Assembly: GCA_964396265.1 (NCBI GenBank)
Contig: CAYNEM010000003.1
Span: forward strand, 96,153-160,152
DNA from: EA-27 sp964396265
GTDB taxonomy: Archaea > Thermoplasmatota > Thermoplasmata > RBG-16-68-12 > EA-27
Direction: 5' to 3'
Length of the DNA: 64,000 nucleotides
Each line of letters opens with the position of its first letter. Position 1 is the first letter of the stretch. The notes below the pieces were generated by a model. The model ran no database searches. It saw only the letters and a program-made list of their open reading frames with translations, and had not been told where the DNA came from. Shown here in pieces: positions 15,983 to 25,256 of this stretch. The position numbers and the translations under genes are program-made.

Positions 15983-18900
15983 ATGCGTGCGCTTTCCGCG
16001 GCTGTGATCACGTTCGTGCTGGTGGCGTCCGCGCTGGGTCCCGCGATGGGTCCGCCCATGGCTCCCAACTCGCCCCCGCCTCCGCCAGATCCCCTTTACG
16101 CGGGGACGTGCATGCCGTCCTGCGACCCGGACGACGCACGGTACTTCGGGGCCGCGGGGTCGCAGTTCTCGACGCTCGAAGGGGTCACGATTTTCTTATA
16201 CCTCGGCCTGCCCGCAGGGACGACGAGCTTCTCCGTCGGGTTGTTCGATGGGGACGTCGGCGGCACTTGGGACACCGGTTCGAGTTCGTTCGCCTACCGC
16301 CTCTTCAAGGATCCTCGCAAGAACGGCACCGCGTCCATGCCGCTCGATAACATCTTCAGCGGGAGCCTCCCCGACGACGCGTGGTTCGACAAGACGTATT
16401 CGACGGACGCGTCTGCGCAGGCACCCTCGGGGAATTACTTCTATCGCCTCGAGGCATCCTGGGAGACCATCCCGGTCGGGGAGTTCAATAATTTCAAGGT
16501 CCGGACGACCGGCCAGATCAGCCTTGCCGCAGGCCAGGACTTCGGCGTCGCGGCCGGTCCCCAGTGCACGCAAACATCGGGCTGTTCTCCTCCCTACGAT
16601 CCCTACGTCGGCTCGGGTGACCCAAACCCCGGAGACACGAACGATCCGGATGCGAATTCCTACGATGGACGATTCGTGTTCTTCTTCTACGTCCCGCACG
16701 AGCTGAACTCGATCACGTTCTGGGACGGGGACGCGGACCGCAACGGCGACACGGACGATCCGAACACGCCGAACACGGACCCGGACGGTAGCGGACCGGC
16801 GCAGCCGGAAGGCGTGAACCAGGGCGCACCGCAGGACGGTCCCTCCTCGTACGGAGTCTGCTGCAACGTCAACCCGTCCATCTTCTACGACGTCCTCGAC
16901 CCCGCCGCGAACCTGTACACGAACAACAACCCCTCGGGGAACACCGAGTGGGAAAGGTTCATCGTCGGCGATTCGTCGAGCACCCCGGACATCACGATCA
17001 GCTACACGCTCGACCCCGGCCTCTGGCGGTTCCGCGTCCAGGGCATGGACTCCCACAACCTGAACGTGATCCGCTCCACGTTTGAGATCTTCAGCACAGA
17101 TGGGATCCCGCTGCCCGTGAACCCGGCCCCAAGCCTCGAGCCGGACAACGAAAAGACGACGGGCGATGACATCACGGTCGCGTACGGGCACACAGCGACG
17201 AACAACGGCGATGCCACGGACGACTTCTCTCTGGAGGCATCGTCCCAGCACGGATGGGTGACCGCGATCTACGAGGATCTCGACGGCGACGGGCAGCTGG
17301 ACTCCGGTGAGCCCTCGATTTCGAGTACGGGGCCCCTCGGTCCCGGCGCGTCGATGAACATCGTCGTGACCGTCGTCGTACCGGACATCAACATGAACGA
17401 CGACGACCTCGTGACGGTCGTGGCCTTGTCGTCGACGGAGTGGGCTTTGCAGGACGACGCGAAGGACATCACCCACGTCCGGGTGAACCAGCAGCCCACG
17501 GCGGATTCCGGCGGCCCCTACACGGCCCCGGAGGGCACGCCGCTCACGTTCAACGCCTCCGGCTCCTCGGACCCTGACGGCGACACCCTCGCGTACCGCT
17601 GGGACTTCCAGGCCGACGGGGCGTGGGACACCGCGTTCTCCTCCGACCCCACGGCCACGCACACGTTCGGGGACGACTGGACCGGGCAGGCCAGGGTCGA
17701 GGTGAGCGACGGGAACCTCACGGACGACGCGACGGTCCCCGTGACGATCACGAACGTGGACCCGACGATCCAGTTCGTCCTGGTGCCTTCGGGCGACGAG
17801 GCGGGCTCCCTCGCCGTCTCCGCGCACGTCACGGACCCCGGGAGCGACGACCTCTCCTTCACATGGTGGGGCGCCTGCAGCGGCTGGCCCGGCGCGCCGG
17901 TCTTCTACCCGAACGACCCGGCGATCGTCCCGGACCCCGACCCCAGCCCCGACGTCCACCCCCGCGACGTCACGGACTCGCAGACGGTCGTGTGCGGGGA
18001 CGACGGCACCTTCGACTGGAACCTGAAGGTCGAGGACGACGACGGCGGCATGGCCACGTCGAGCGGCACGTTCGACGTCGCGAACCTCGCGCCCTCGCTG
18101 ACGCTCCCGCCGCCGACGTTCGTGGACACGGACGAGGGCGTCGCATGGACCCTCACCGCCACCGCGGAGGACGCGGGCAGCGACGACCTGACGTTCACGT
18201 GGACGTGGCCGTTCGGACCCACCGAGACGAACACGCACTTCAATGACGGCGTCGGCCCGGACCCCGATCCGTCCCCCGGCCCCACGTTCCCGTTCTCCGC
18301 CTCGGATGCCTCCACGCACACGTACGGCGACGACGGCACGTACACCGTGACGCTGCGCGTCGAGGACGACGACGGTGGCTTCCTCACGATCACGACGACC
18401 TTTTCCACGGCGAACCTCCCGCCGTTCCTCACGGTCTCCCCGCCCTCCTCCACGACCGTCGACGAAGGCACGCTCGTCACGCTGAGCGCCACCGCCAAGG
18501 ATCCCGGCAGCGACGACCTGACGTTCACCTGGACGTGGACGCACGGCCCGACGGAGACCACGACGTACTTCAACGACGGCGTCGGGCCCGACCCGGACCC
18601 CTCGCCCGGCGCCACGTTCCCGTTCACCGCCACGGACGCCTCGTCGCGCACGTACGGGGACGATTGCCCCTGTGTCGTGCAGCTCCGCGTGGACGACGAC
18701 GACGGCGGCTTCGTCACCTTCGAGACGACGGTCACCGTCGTCAATGTGGATCCGTCCGTCCTGGCGGCGGATGCCTCGGGCGACGAGGCCGAGACCATCG
18801 CCTTCGCCGCCACGTTCTCCGACCCCGGCTTCGACTTCGGTGCCGGCGACTCCCACGAGGACTTCACCGCCACGGTGGACTGGGGCGACGGGTCCTCCGA

Positions 18901-20881
18901 AACGGTAACCGTGACCGAGATTCCGGGTAGTCCCGGCGTCCTCACGACGGGCTCCTCGGCGGCGGACCACGTATACGGCGACAACGGCGCCTTCCCCGTC
19001 CTCGTCACCGTCTGCGACGACGACGGCGGATGCGGGACCGCGTCCGCGACGATCACCATCGCCAACCTCGACCCGTCCCCGTCGATCGAAGAGATCACGC
19101 AGGAGCAGACGCGTCCGCTCCCGCCGGACTTCTTCTATCCCCTCGACCCGATCGCCTTCAACGGCTCCGCGGACGACCCGGGCAGCGACGACCTCGCCTT
19201 CGCGTGGGACTTCGGGGACGGCACGGTCCTGCCGGGCGGCACCTACTACAACGACGGCGCCGGCCCGGACCCGTTCCCCAGCCCCGGCCCCACGTACCCG
19301 TTCGCCGCCAAGGACACGATCCAGCACACCTACGCCCTGCCCGGCGACTACATCGTCACGCTGACGGTCACGGACGACGACGGCGGGTCCGCCTCCGTGA
19401 CGACCGAGGTTCACGTCGCAGGCGCGGACGAGCTCAAGGCGGAGGCGGCCTCCCGCATCCGGACGCTGAAGCAGGAGGCGATCGACCGCATGGACTGGCG
19501 GTTCGTCCAGAACCTCGACGACGCGGAGCGGTTCGTGCTCCGCAGCCTGGGATACGCGGACCCCCTCCGGCCTTCCGCGATCACCGCCGAACTCGGGACC
19601 GACGTGTCCGTCGTCCAGAACGACGGGGACCGCATCGACCTCCTCTTCGGGCCCTCGTGGACGCCCCGGCTGGAGACGTACGCGTCCCTCGTCGTCACTT
19701 GGGCGAACGGGGACGTCACGACGGTCGACCTGCCGACGAAGTGGCCGAAGAAGTCCCTAGGGCACGACGCCGTGGTCTGGGTGGACGCCTGGGAGCAGGA
19801 CCTGGGCATCGACTCGAAGCGGGACAAGAAGACGGGACAGGTCACGATGAAGGTCCGCGTCGACGACGCCAGCCTGGGCTTCTCCCTCTCCCTGGACGCG
19901 GACCTCGTCGCGCACCTCGCCTTCGACTACGAGGTCCTGCCGTACTGGATCGACGGCGCCCACCTCGACCCGAAACTCGGCGCGAACGTCTTCGTATGCG
20001 AGCGCGCCGCCGTCGACCGCCTGGTCAAGCTCCAGGTCTCGGACGACGACGACGACGACGACGATGATGATGATGATGATGATGATGACGGCCGCGACGA
20101 CGGTGACGATGATGACGACGATGACGATGATGGCGGCGACGACGGCGGCGACCGTGACGGCGACCGGAGCGGCGACCGCGTCCTAGGCGGCGACCATGAC
20201 GGCGGGGACGACGACGATGACGACGACGATGAGGGCGACGACCACGACGAGGACGGGGACGACCGGAAGGTCGCGTGCGGCTGTGGCGGCGATGACAACG
20301 ACGGCGGGTGCGGGGACGACGATGACGACGACGATGATGACGGCCGCGACGATGACGACGACGATGATGGCGGCGATGACGGTGATGACCGCGACGGAGA
20401 CCGGAGCGGCTCAGGCACCCTTGGCGGCGACCATGACGGTGGCGATGACGATGATGACGACGACGAGGGCGATGATGACAAGGGCTGCCGCTGCGGCGAC
20501 GACGAGGATGATGACGATGATGACGATGGCCGTGACGAAGACGAGTCGGACGAAGGCATCCGCACGGTCCAGTGCCGCCTCACGTCGCGCCTCTGGACCG
20601 CCGAGGAGATCGCGGACCTCGACGCGGAGTGCGACCTCATCGCGAACCTGCTCGTGAAGGCGGACGAGATCCTCGCCCGCATCGCCCTCGCGGAGGCGAA
20701 GGAGACGGCGGTCCGGGATCCCGCGAACCAGGTCAAGTTCGACCGCGAGATCGCGAAGTCCGAGAGGTCCATGGCGGACGCGGACGCGGAATGGGACCTC
20801 CTCGAGTACGGCGACGCGATCTGCCAGTTCATGGAGGCGTGGCAGCACGCGCAGCGCGCGATGGCGCTTGCGCAGAAGTGA
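15983..20881 (+). CDS. Giant secreted PKD-repeat protein with poly-Asp tract
   Basis: A 1632-residue exported protein. A signal peptide (MRALSAAVITFVLVASALG) is followed by a Pro-rich linker and an N-terminal beta region. Six PKD-like domains run from about residue 500 to 1140, with repeated TWTW or WDFGDG cores and loops such as DPGSDDLTFTW. A mixed domain follows to about 1350. Next is a tract of about 170 residues that is mostly Asp with Gly, Arg, His and a few Cys pairs, then a helical C-terminus. There is no membrane anchor. The Asp tract should bind many divalent cations, probably Ca2+, and could act in mineral or surface binding; that is inference. TTG 15959 is the first start in frame, but ATG 15983 fits the signal peptide better. 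It converges on purQ with a 1-nt gap. Confidence 0.85.
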   Translation: MRALSAAVITFVLVASALGPAMGPPMAPNSPPPPPDPLYAGTCMPSCDPDDARYFGAAGSQFSTLEGVTIFLYLGLPAGTTSFSVGLFDGDVGGTWDTGSSSFAYRLFKDPRKNGTASMPLDNIFSGSLPDDAWFDKTYSTDASAQAPSGNYFYRLEASWETIPVGEFNNFKVRTTGQISLAAGQDFGVAAGPQCTQTSGCSPPYDPYVGSGDPNPGDTNDPDANSYDGRFVFFFYVPHELNSITFWDGDADRNGDTDDPNTPNTDPDGSGPAQPEGVNQGAPQDGPSSYGVCCNVNPSIFYDVLDPAANLYTNNNPSGNTEWERFIVGDSSSTPDITISYTLDPGLWRFRVQGMDSHNLNVIRSTFEIFSTDGIPLPVNPAPSLEPDNEKTTGDDITVAYGHTATNNGDATDDFSLEASSQHGWVTAIYEDLDGDGQLDSGEPSISSTGPLGPGASMNIVVTVVVPDINMNDDDLVTVVALSSTEWALQDDAKDITHVRVNQQPTADSGGPYTAPEGTPLTFNASGSSDPDGDTLAYRWDFQADGAWDTAFSSDPTATHTFGDDWTGQARVEVSDGNLTDDATVPVTITNVDPTIQFVLVPSGDEAGSLAVSAHVTDPGSDDLSFTWWGACSGWPGAPVFYPNDPAIVPDPDPSPDVHPRDVTDSQTVVCGDDGTFDWNLKVEDDDGGMATSSGTFDVANLAPSLTLPPPTFVDTDEGVAWTLTATAEDAGSDDLTFTWTWPFGPTETNTHFNDGVGPDPDPSPGPTFPFSASDASTHTYGDDGTYTVTLRVEDDDGGFLTITTTFSTANLPPFLTVSPPSSTTVDEGTLVTLSATAKDPGSDDLTFTWTWTHGPTETTTYFNDGVGPDPDPSPGATFPFTATDASSRTYGDDCPCVVQLRVDDDDGGFVTFETTVTVVNVDPSVLAADASGDEAETIAFAATFSDPGFDFGAGDSHEDFTATVDWGDGSSETVTVTEIPGSPGVLTTGSSAADHVYGDNGAFPVLVTVCDDDGGCGTASATITIANLDPSPSIEEITQEQTRPLPPDFFYPLDPIAFNGSADDPGSDDLAFAWDFGDGTVLPGGTYYNDGAGPDPFPSPGPTYPFAAKDTIQHTYALPGDYIVTLTVTDDDGGSASVTTEVHVAGADELKAEAASRIRTLKQEAIDRMDWRFVQNLDDAERFVLRSLGYADPLRPSAITAELGTDVSVVQNDGDRIDLLFGPSWTPRLETYASLVVTWANGDVTTVDLPTKWPKKSLGHDAVVWVDAWEQDLGIDSKRDKKTGQVTMKVRVDDASLGFSLSLDADLVAHLAFDYEVLPYWIDGAHLDPKLGANVFVCERAAVDRLVKLQVSDDDDDDDDDDDDDDDDGRDDGDDDDDDDDDGGDDGGDRDGDRSGDRVLGGDHDGGDDDDDDDDEGDDHDEDGDDRKVACGCGGDDNDGGCGDDDDDDDDDGRDDDDDDDGGDDGDDRDGDRSGSGTLGGDHDGGDDDDDDDEGDDDKGCRCGDDEDDDDDDDGRDEDESDEGIRTVQCRLTSRLWTAEEIADLDAECDLIANLLVKADEILARIALAEAKETAVRDPANQVKFDREIAKSERSMADADAEWDLLEYGDAICQFMEAWQHAQRAMALAQK
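20041..20552 (+). repeat. GAC/GAT trinucleotide tract coding for poly-Asp
   Basis: Runs of GAC and GAT encode blocks of 7 to 18 Asp, separated by G-R-D or G-G-D. A longer unit recurs inside: RDGDRSGDRVLGGDHDGG near 20156 and RDGDRSGSGTLGGDHDGG near 20393, each followed by an Asp run. GAT is enriched within the longest runs although nearly all other codons end in G or C. Confidence 0.85.
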
Positions 20882-20882
20882 C

Positions 20883-21716
20883 TCAGAACTTCGCGGTCAC
20901 GTAGTCGAGGACGGACTCGAACACCGCGCGGCCGTCCCCGGGCCCATCCGGGTCGCCTGTCCGCGTCCAGTCCGAGTGGAGGTATCGGAAGAAGGATCGC
21001 TCGGGATGGGGTTGCACGCCGAACACATTCCCTTCGCGGTTGCAGATGGCGGCGATGTTGTACAGCGCCCCGTTCGGACACCACGGGTAGCCGGCATACT
21101 GACCGCGATCGTCGACATAGCGAAAGACGATCTGGTCGTTGTCGATGAGCTCTCTGAGCATCTCTTTCTCCCGTTCCCTCGGAAGGAGGAACTTGCCTTC
21201 GCCGTGGGCGGAGACGAATACGCGGACTTCGCCCTTCTTCATATTGCGTGTGAACGCGCAGCTCCCGCCGTTCTCGTGCTTCAGGTATGACGGCCTGCAC
21301 TCGTAGTGCGCGGAGTCGTTCGTCGCGAGCACGGCCTCCGGGGCATCGGTCATCACGCCGCCAAGCCCGGGGAGCATGCCTGCCTCAACGAGGACCTGGA
21401 AGCCGTTGCACAGGCCGAGGACGGGCCGGCCGGACTTCACGAAGTCCTCGACCTCCGTTCCCATCTTGCTCTTGATCCTGGCGGCGAAGATCGCGCCTGC
21501 GCGCACGTAGTCCCCGTTCGCGAAGCCGCCGGGGATGACGAGCATGTCGTAATCCGAAAGCTTGCGGCGGAACTCCGAAGGAGCCTCGCCCGTGAACTGC
21601 TTGAGGTGGACCTTCTCCGCCTGTGCCCCGAGGAATCGCAGGTAGTCGGCGGACTCGTCTTCGCAGTTCGTTCCCTCGATCAGCAACACGGCCGCGCGTA
21701 CGTCCTCGCGCCTCAC
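20883..21716 (-). CDS. purQ: Phosphoribosylformylglycinamidine synthase subunit PurQ
   Basis: A 277-residue class I glutaminase. The nucleophile is Cys103 in LGLCNGFQVL and the His-Glu pair lies in VQPHPERSFF. PurQ releases ammonia from glutamine and passes it to PurL for conversion of FGAR to FGAM in purine synthesis (EC 6.3.5.3). It is longer than the roughly 220-residue bacterial form, with inserted loops such as the GDPDGPGDGR segment near the C-terminus. The frame extends to 21749, but GTG 21716 overlaps the purL stop as GTGA, which sets the start and couples the two subunits. The third subunit, PurS, is not visible nearby. Confidence 0.96.
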   Translation of the reverse strand: MRREDVRAAVLLIEGTNCEDESADYLRFLGAQAEKVHLKQFTGEAPSEFRRKLSDYDMLVIPGGFANGDYVRAGAIFAARIKSKMGTEVEDFVKSGRPVLGLCNGFQVLVEAGMLPGLGGVMTDAPEAVLATNDSAHYECRPSYLKHENGGSCAFTRNMKKGEVRVFVSAHGEGKFLLPREREKEMLRELIDNDQIVFRYVDDRGQYAGYPWCPNGALYNIAAICNREGNVFGVQPHPERSFFRYLHSDWTRTGDPDGPGDGRAVFESVLDYVTAKF

Positions 21717-24049
21717 CCGATCACCAGCCTCGGGAGCGCATGCGTCCACACGTCGCGCATCTCCGCCACGGGCACCTCGAACGATTCGCGCCCCCGTACC
21801 ACTCGTAACGTTCCGCCGCCAACGCTACCGAGTCGCTGCACGGGCACCGCGAACAGACTCGTGAACGCGTCCTCGCGACCCCGCTTCACCTCGACGAGCC
21901 ACCGCGCGTTCGTCTCCGAGAAGAGCAGGAAGTCCAGTCGCAGGGGATCGAGGCGCGCGAGGTCGAGGGTCGCACCCACGTCGCCGCCGAGGCACATCTC
22001 CGCCGCCGACACCGCCAGGCCGCCCTGAGAAAGGTCGTGGCACGACGCCACGTGGCCCGCGCGGATCGCCGCCAAGACCCCGTACATCCCGCCCTTGAGG
22101 GCCTCGACATCCACGTCCGGCGCAACGGCGCTCGACCCTCGTGTCACGCGGAAGTACTCCGAACCGCCCATCTCCATGCGCGTCTCGCCGACAAGATACA
22201 GCGGGTTCCCGGAGGACTTCAGATCCGACGTGACGCACGTGCGGAAGTCGTCGACGATCCCCACGCCCATGACGACGGGCGTCGGCGGCGTCGGTCCCAG
22301 GACACTCTCGTTGTAGAAGCTCACGTTCCCCGAAGGGATGGGGAGTCCGAGCGCCTGTGCGGTCGATCCGATCCCCCGGACGGCCTCGCGGAAGAAGCCG
22401 AGCCGGTCCGGCTTCTCAGGATTCCCGAAATTCAGGCAGTTCGTGAGCGAATGGGGCCGCGCACCGACCGCCGCCAGGTTGCGGCACACCTCGTCCACGC
22501 ACGTCGCGCCGCCGCGGAAGGGATTGATGGCGGTGAACTGCGGCGTCGATGCGCACGCGATGCCAAGGGCGCGGTATGATCCCAGGAGGGGGCGGACGAC
22601 CGCGGCGTCGCCGTGGCTCGACTTCCCAATCTTCCCGTGGAGCGGCTTGATCACCGTGGCCGCGCGAACCTCGTGGTCGTACTGTCGGACGACGTGCTCC
22701 CTGCTCGCGACGTTCGGGGAGGCGAGGACCTTCATCAGGGTCCGGGCGTAGTCGTCCGGCTCATCGGGATATCGCTCCGGAGGTTTGGCGGCAGGGACCT
22801 TCGCATCGTACGGTCGGCGGTATTCCGGGCCGTCCGTGTAGAATTCCAAGTCCATATCAAGAATGAGTTCGCCACGATAGAGGACGCGACACGCGTTTCC
22901 GGGTACCGCGGTTCCGATCGGCGCCGCCGGGACGTCGTAGAGGTCGCAGATCCGGAGCACCCGCTCCACGTTCTCCCACGGCACCGCGAGCATCATCCGC
23001 TCCTGGGACTCGCTCACCCAGATCTCCCAGGGTGCGAGACCCTCCTCTTTCAGCGGCACGCGTTCGAGGTGGACCTCCGCACCGAGCCCGCCGTTCCGCG
23101 CCATCTCCCCGACGACGCAGCTGAGGCCGCCGCCGCCAAGGTCCTTCATCCCGTGCAGCAGCCCCTGCTTCGCAGCTTCGAGGCACGCGTGGATGAGCGG
23201 TTCCTTCACGATCGCGTCCCCGATCTGCACGGCGCCCGCCTGCCAGGCCTGCGTGGCATCCTCCGTGAGGTCGGCGGAGGCGTAGGTGACGCCGTGGATC
23301 CCGTCGCGTCCCGTGCGCCCGCCGCATAGGACGAAGACGTCGCCCGCCTTCGTAACGCGGTTCCTCTGGAGCTGCGACTTCTTGGCGAACCCGACGCAGG
23401 CGACGTTCACGATGATGTTGCCCACGTAGCCCTCATCGAAGTGGATGAGACCGTTCACGGTCGGGATGCCGACGCGGTTCCCGTAGTCCCGGATGCCAGA
23501 GACGACGCCGCCAAAGAGGTAACGCGGATGTTTCGTCCCTTTGGGGAGCTTCTCGAACGGATGGTCGAGGGGCCCGAAGTGCAGCGGGTCGCACAGTGCG
23601 ATCGGCTGCGCGCCCATCGCGAGCACGTCCCGCAGGATGCCGCCAATGCCCGTCGTCGCTCCGCCGTACGGCTCCACGGCGCTCGGGTGGTTGTGGCTCT
23701 CGATCCGCAGGGCGTACGCATGGTCCGCGTCGAATTCGCAGACGCCGGCGTCGCCCCGGTCGAGGACATACGGGGCCTGCACGGGGAAGATGAACTCCTT
23801 GAGGAAGACCTTCGACGACTTGTAGCAGCAGTGCTCCGACCAGGCCTGCCCCAAGCTCTGGAGCTCGACGTCGGTCGGGTCCCGGCCCTTGGCGGCGAAG
23901 TGGTCGCGGACCGTACACATCTCGTCGAGCGACAGGGCGAGCCCCATCTCGCGGCTGATTCCGACGAGGTCGTCGTCGGAGGCCTGACGAAGGCCGACAT
24001 CATGGAGCGGAAACGGAAGGTCGCGCCGCCGGTACAGGTCCAACAGCAA
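21713..24049 (-). CDS. purL: Phosphoribosylformylglycinamidine synthase subunit PurL
   Basis: A 778-residue synthase subunit of normal small-PurL length with two AIR-synthase-like halves. Motifs include SLGQAWSEHCCYKSSK, the ATP site region RIESHNHPSAVEPYGGA, GGRTGRDGIHGVTYASAD and DLGGGGLSCVVGEMAR. It uses ATP and ammonia from PurQ to make FGAM. The frame extends upstream to 24142, but AAGGAGG followed by six nt and TTG 24049 gives the likely start: it follows the upstream stop by one nt and the family N-terminus (LDLYRRRDLPF) begins there. The gene order is small membrane protein, purL, purQ on one strand, so they are probably one operon. Confidence 0.96.
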   Translation of the reverse strand: MLLDLYRRRDLPFPLHDVGLRQASDDDLVGISREMGLALSLDEMCTVRDHFAAKGRDPTDVELQSLGQAWSEHCCYKSSKVFLKEFIFPVQAPYVLDRGDAGVCEFDADHAYALRIESHNHPSAVEPYGGATTGIGGILRDVLAMGAQPIALCDPLHFGPLDHPFEKLPKGTKHPRYLFGGVVSGIRDYGNRVGIPTVNGLIHFDEGYVGNIIVNVACVGFAKKSQLQRNRVTKAGDVFVLCGGRTGRDGIHGVTYASADLTEDATQAWQAGAVQIGDAIVKEPLIHACLEAAKQGLLHGMKDLGGGGLSCVVGEMARNGGLGAEVHLERVPLKEEGLAPWEIWVSESQERMMLAVPWENVERVLRICDLYDVPAAPIGTAVPGNACRVLYRGELILDMDLEFYTDGPEYRRPYDAKVPAAKPPERYPDEPDDYARTLMKVLASPNVASREHVVRQYDHEVRAATVIKPLHGKIGKSSHGDAAVVRPLLGSYRALGIACASTPQFTAINPFRGGATCVDEVCRNLAAVGARPHSLTNCLNFGNPEKPDRLGFFREAVRGIGSTAQALGLPIPSGNVSFYNESVLGPTPPTPVVMGVGIVDDFRTCVTSDLKSSGNPLYLVGETRMEMGGSEYFRVTRGSSAVAPDVDVEALKGGMYGVLAAIRAGHVASCHDLSQGGLAVSAAEMCLGGDVGATLDLARLDPLRLDFLLFSETNARWLVEVKRGREDAFTSLFAVPVQRLGSVGGGTLRVVRGRESFEVPVAEMRDVWTHALPRLVIG

Positions 24050-24050
24050 C

Positions 24051-24326
24051 TCATCCCTCCTTACGTGCCGGCGAGCTTTCTCGAGTTGCACGCACCTTGC
24101 GCGTTCTCCCGTATGTAGACAGGAGAAGAAGGCCCCCCACACCGATCACCGCGAGGCTGCACACGCCCGCTGCGATCGGATCCAGTCGGAAGTTCGGGTC
24201 GACGCCGGGTGCGGGCAGGGTTAGGAGGAAGCTCACGGCCATCGCGATCAGCAGAAGCCCGACGGCCATCGGGGCCCACACTCCAAAGATCTCGCGAACG
24301 CGCTCGCGCACAGGCGGTCGATACAC
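24051..24326 (-). CDS. Small two-helix membrane protein upstream of purL
   Basis: A 91-residue protein with two hydrophobic helices (MAVGLLLIAMAVSFLLTL and AGVCSLAVIGVGGLLLLST) and a basic C-terminal tail. It begins at GTG 24326 and its stop is one nt before the purL TTG, so purL translation is probably coupled to it. It is not PurS, which is soluble and of similar size. Family and role are unknown; position suggests only co-expression with the purine genes. Confidence 0.68.
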   Translation of the reverse strand: MYRPPVRERVREIFGVWAPMAVGLLLIAMAVSFLLTLPAPGVDPNFRLDPIAAGVCSLAVIGVGGLLLLSTYGRTRKVRATRESSPARKEG

Positions 24327-24345
24327 GCAACGCGCAAAAAGGTGA

Positions 24346-24714
24346 CTACCGCGACATCAGGCGGATGATCGCCTCCGCAGGCTCCCCGTCCGCCGCCTCG
24401 AGCGCTTGGCGCGCCTCTTCCTCTGACACGCCCGCCTTCTCCGCGACGAGCGTCACGTCCTCCTCCGAGATCTCGAGCTTCGGTGCCACGGTCTTCGCGC
24501 CCGCGCGGTCGCGGATGAATGGCTCGCCCACGATCTGCACGGTCTTCTGTCCCTGCACGGTCATCATCGTTACCTGCGCCTTCGTGAACACGTACTCCTT
24601 CGCGGCCGTGCGGATCACGACCTCCTCGACGTTCTCGAGCTCCTCGGACTCGATGCCCATCCGTTTCATCATCTGCTTGAGCTGGCGGGGGTTCATGCGG
24701 CCGCCGGGAATCAT
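24346..24714 (-). CDS. nac: Nascent polypeptide-associated complex protein
   Basis: A 122-residue archaeal NAC. It starts MIPGGRMNPRQLKQMMKRMG, the classic archaeal NAC N-terminus, followed by the NAC beta-barrel (about residues 25-80, with EEVVIRTAAKEYVFTKAQV) and a UBA domain at the end (VTLVAEKAGVSEEEARQALE). It forms homodimers that bind the ribosome exit tunnel and shield nascent chains. ATG 24714 is used rather than the TTG four codons upstream because GGGAGAGG precedes it. A CCTTTATCG box lies about 29 nt upstream. Confidence 0.95.
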   Translation of the reverse strand: MIPGGRMNPRQLKQMMKRMGIESEELENVEEVVIRTAAKEYVFTKAQVTMMTVQGQKTVQIVGEPFIRDRAGAKTVAPKLEISEEDVTLVAEKAGVSEEEARQALEAADGEPAEAIIRLMSR

Positions 24715-24738
24715 CGCCTCTCCCAAATGTGGCGATTC

Positions 24739-24747
24739 CGATAAAGG
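24739..24747 (-). promoter_or_regulatory. TATA box of the NAC gene
   Basis: CCTTTATCG on the minus strand, centred about 29 nt before ATG 24714. It leaves room for only a very short leader. Confidence 0.5.
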
Positions 24748-24777
24748 TTGGCGTCAGGTTGCACACGTCCGCCGAAC

Positions 24778-25029
24778 TCAGTAGACGGTTTCACGGGGGC
24801 GAACCCGCAGCACGAGGATCAGGAGCTGGGCTCCTTGAATGTCCAAGATAACCCGGTATCCTCCGACGCGCAGACGATAGAACGGAGATTCCACGAGGCG
24901 TCTAACGTACCGGTAGGGGCCCACACGTAGCTGCTCCAGCTTGGCCAGAATCCGCCCCGCAACCACCCGATCGAGCCTGCCGAGTTCTCGGAAGGCAGGC
25001 CCGGACCAGATGACTTGGAAAGGCCTCAG
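24778..25029 (-). CDS. RelE/ParE-type toxin (second TA pair)
   Basis: An 83-residue RelE/ParE family protein: N-terminal FQVIWSGPAFRELGRL, helices through ILAKLEQLRVGP, then VRRLVESPFYRLRVGGYRVI and the last strand LILVLRVRPRETVY. The R-x-G-x-Y-R motif matches the toxin at 6175-6456. No ATG, GTG or TTG lies in frame close to the fold; the only sensible site is CTG 25029-25027, overlapping the antitoxin stop as CTGA and giving a start with R-P-F-Q-V. That mimics the TTGA overlap of the other pair. mRNA cleavage is the probable activity. Confidence 0.8.
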   Translation of the reverse strand: MRPFQVIWSGPAFRELGRLDRVVAGRILAKLEQLRVGPYRYVRRLVESPFYRLRVGGYRVILDIQGAQLLILVLRVRPRETVY

Positions 25030-25256
25030 AGGCCCAGCGCCTGTCGGACCTGGTCCTGGGTTTTGAAGTCGCCCGCCTCGATGGCGCGCAGAGCTTCCTC
25101 GATGTCCCGCTTCGTCTGTTCGTCCAGCTCCGTCAAGTCCTCCAGCATCCTCTCCAAGACCTTCTCGTAGGTTTCTCGCGCGTGGAGCTTTCGGGCCGCG
25201 AGTGCCTTTGCGACCTTGGGTCCAATCCGAATCGTCGTCGCCACATTTGAATGCAT
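25026..25256 (-). CDS. Antitoxin (second TA pair)
   Basis: A 76-residue protein with the N-terminal pattern TTIRIGPKVAKALAARKLHA and ETYEKVLERMLEDL, the ribbon-helix-helix-like antitoxin layout, then an acidic C-terminal helix likely to cover the toxin active site. ATG 25256 is preceded by GGAGG with 7-8 nt spacing. The toxin follows with an overlap at its stop. It differs clearly in sequence from the antitoxin at 5999-6178, so the two pairs are not recent copies of each other. Confidence 0.8.
   Translation of the reverse strand: MHSNVATTIRIGPKVAKALAARKLHARETYEKVLERMLEDLTELDEQTKRDIEEALRAIEAGDFKTQDQVRQALGL

Noticed and set aside
16196..19414. A long open frame (about 1070 codons) on the minus strand inside the giant PKD gene
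   Set aside because: Arg/Gly/Val-rich shadow of a GC-rich gene; no start signal, no domain, and the plus-strand frame has clear PKD domains.
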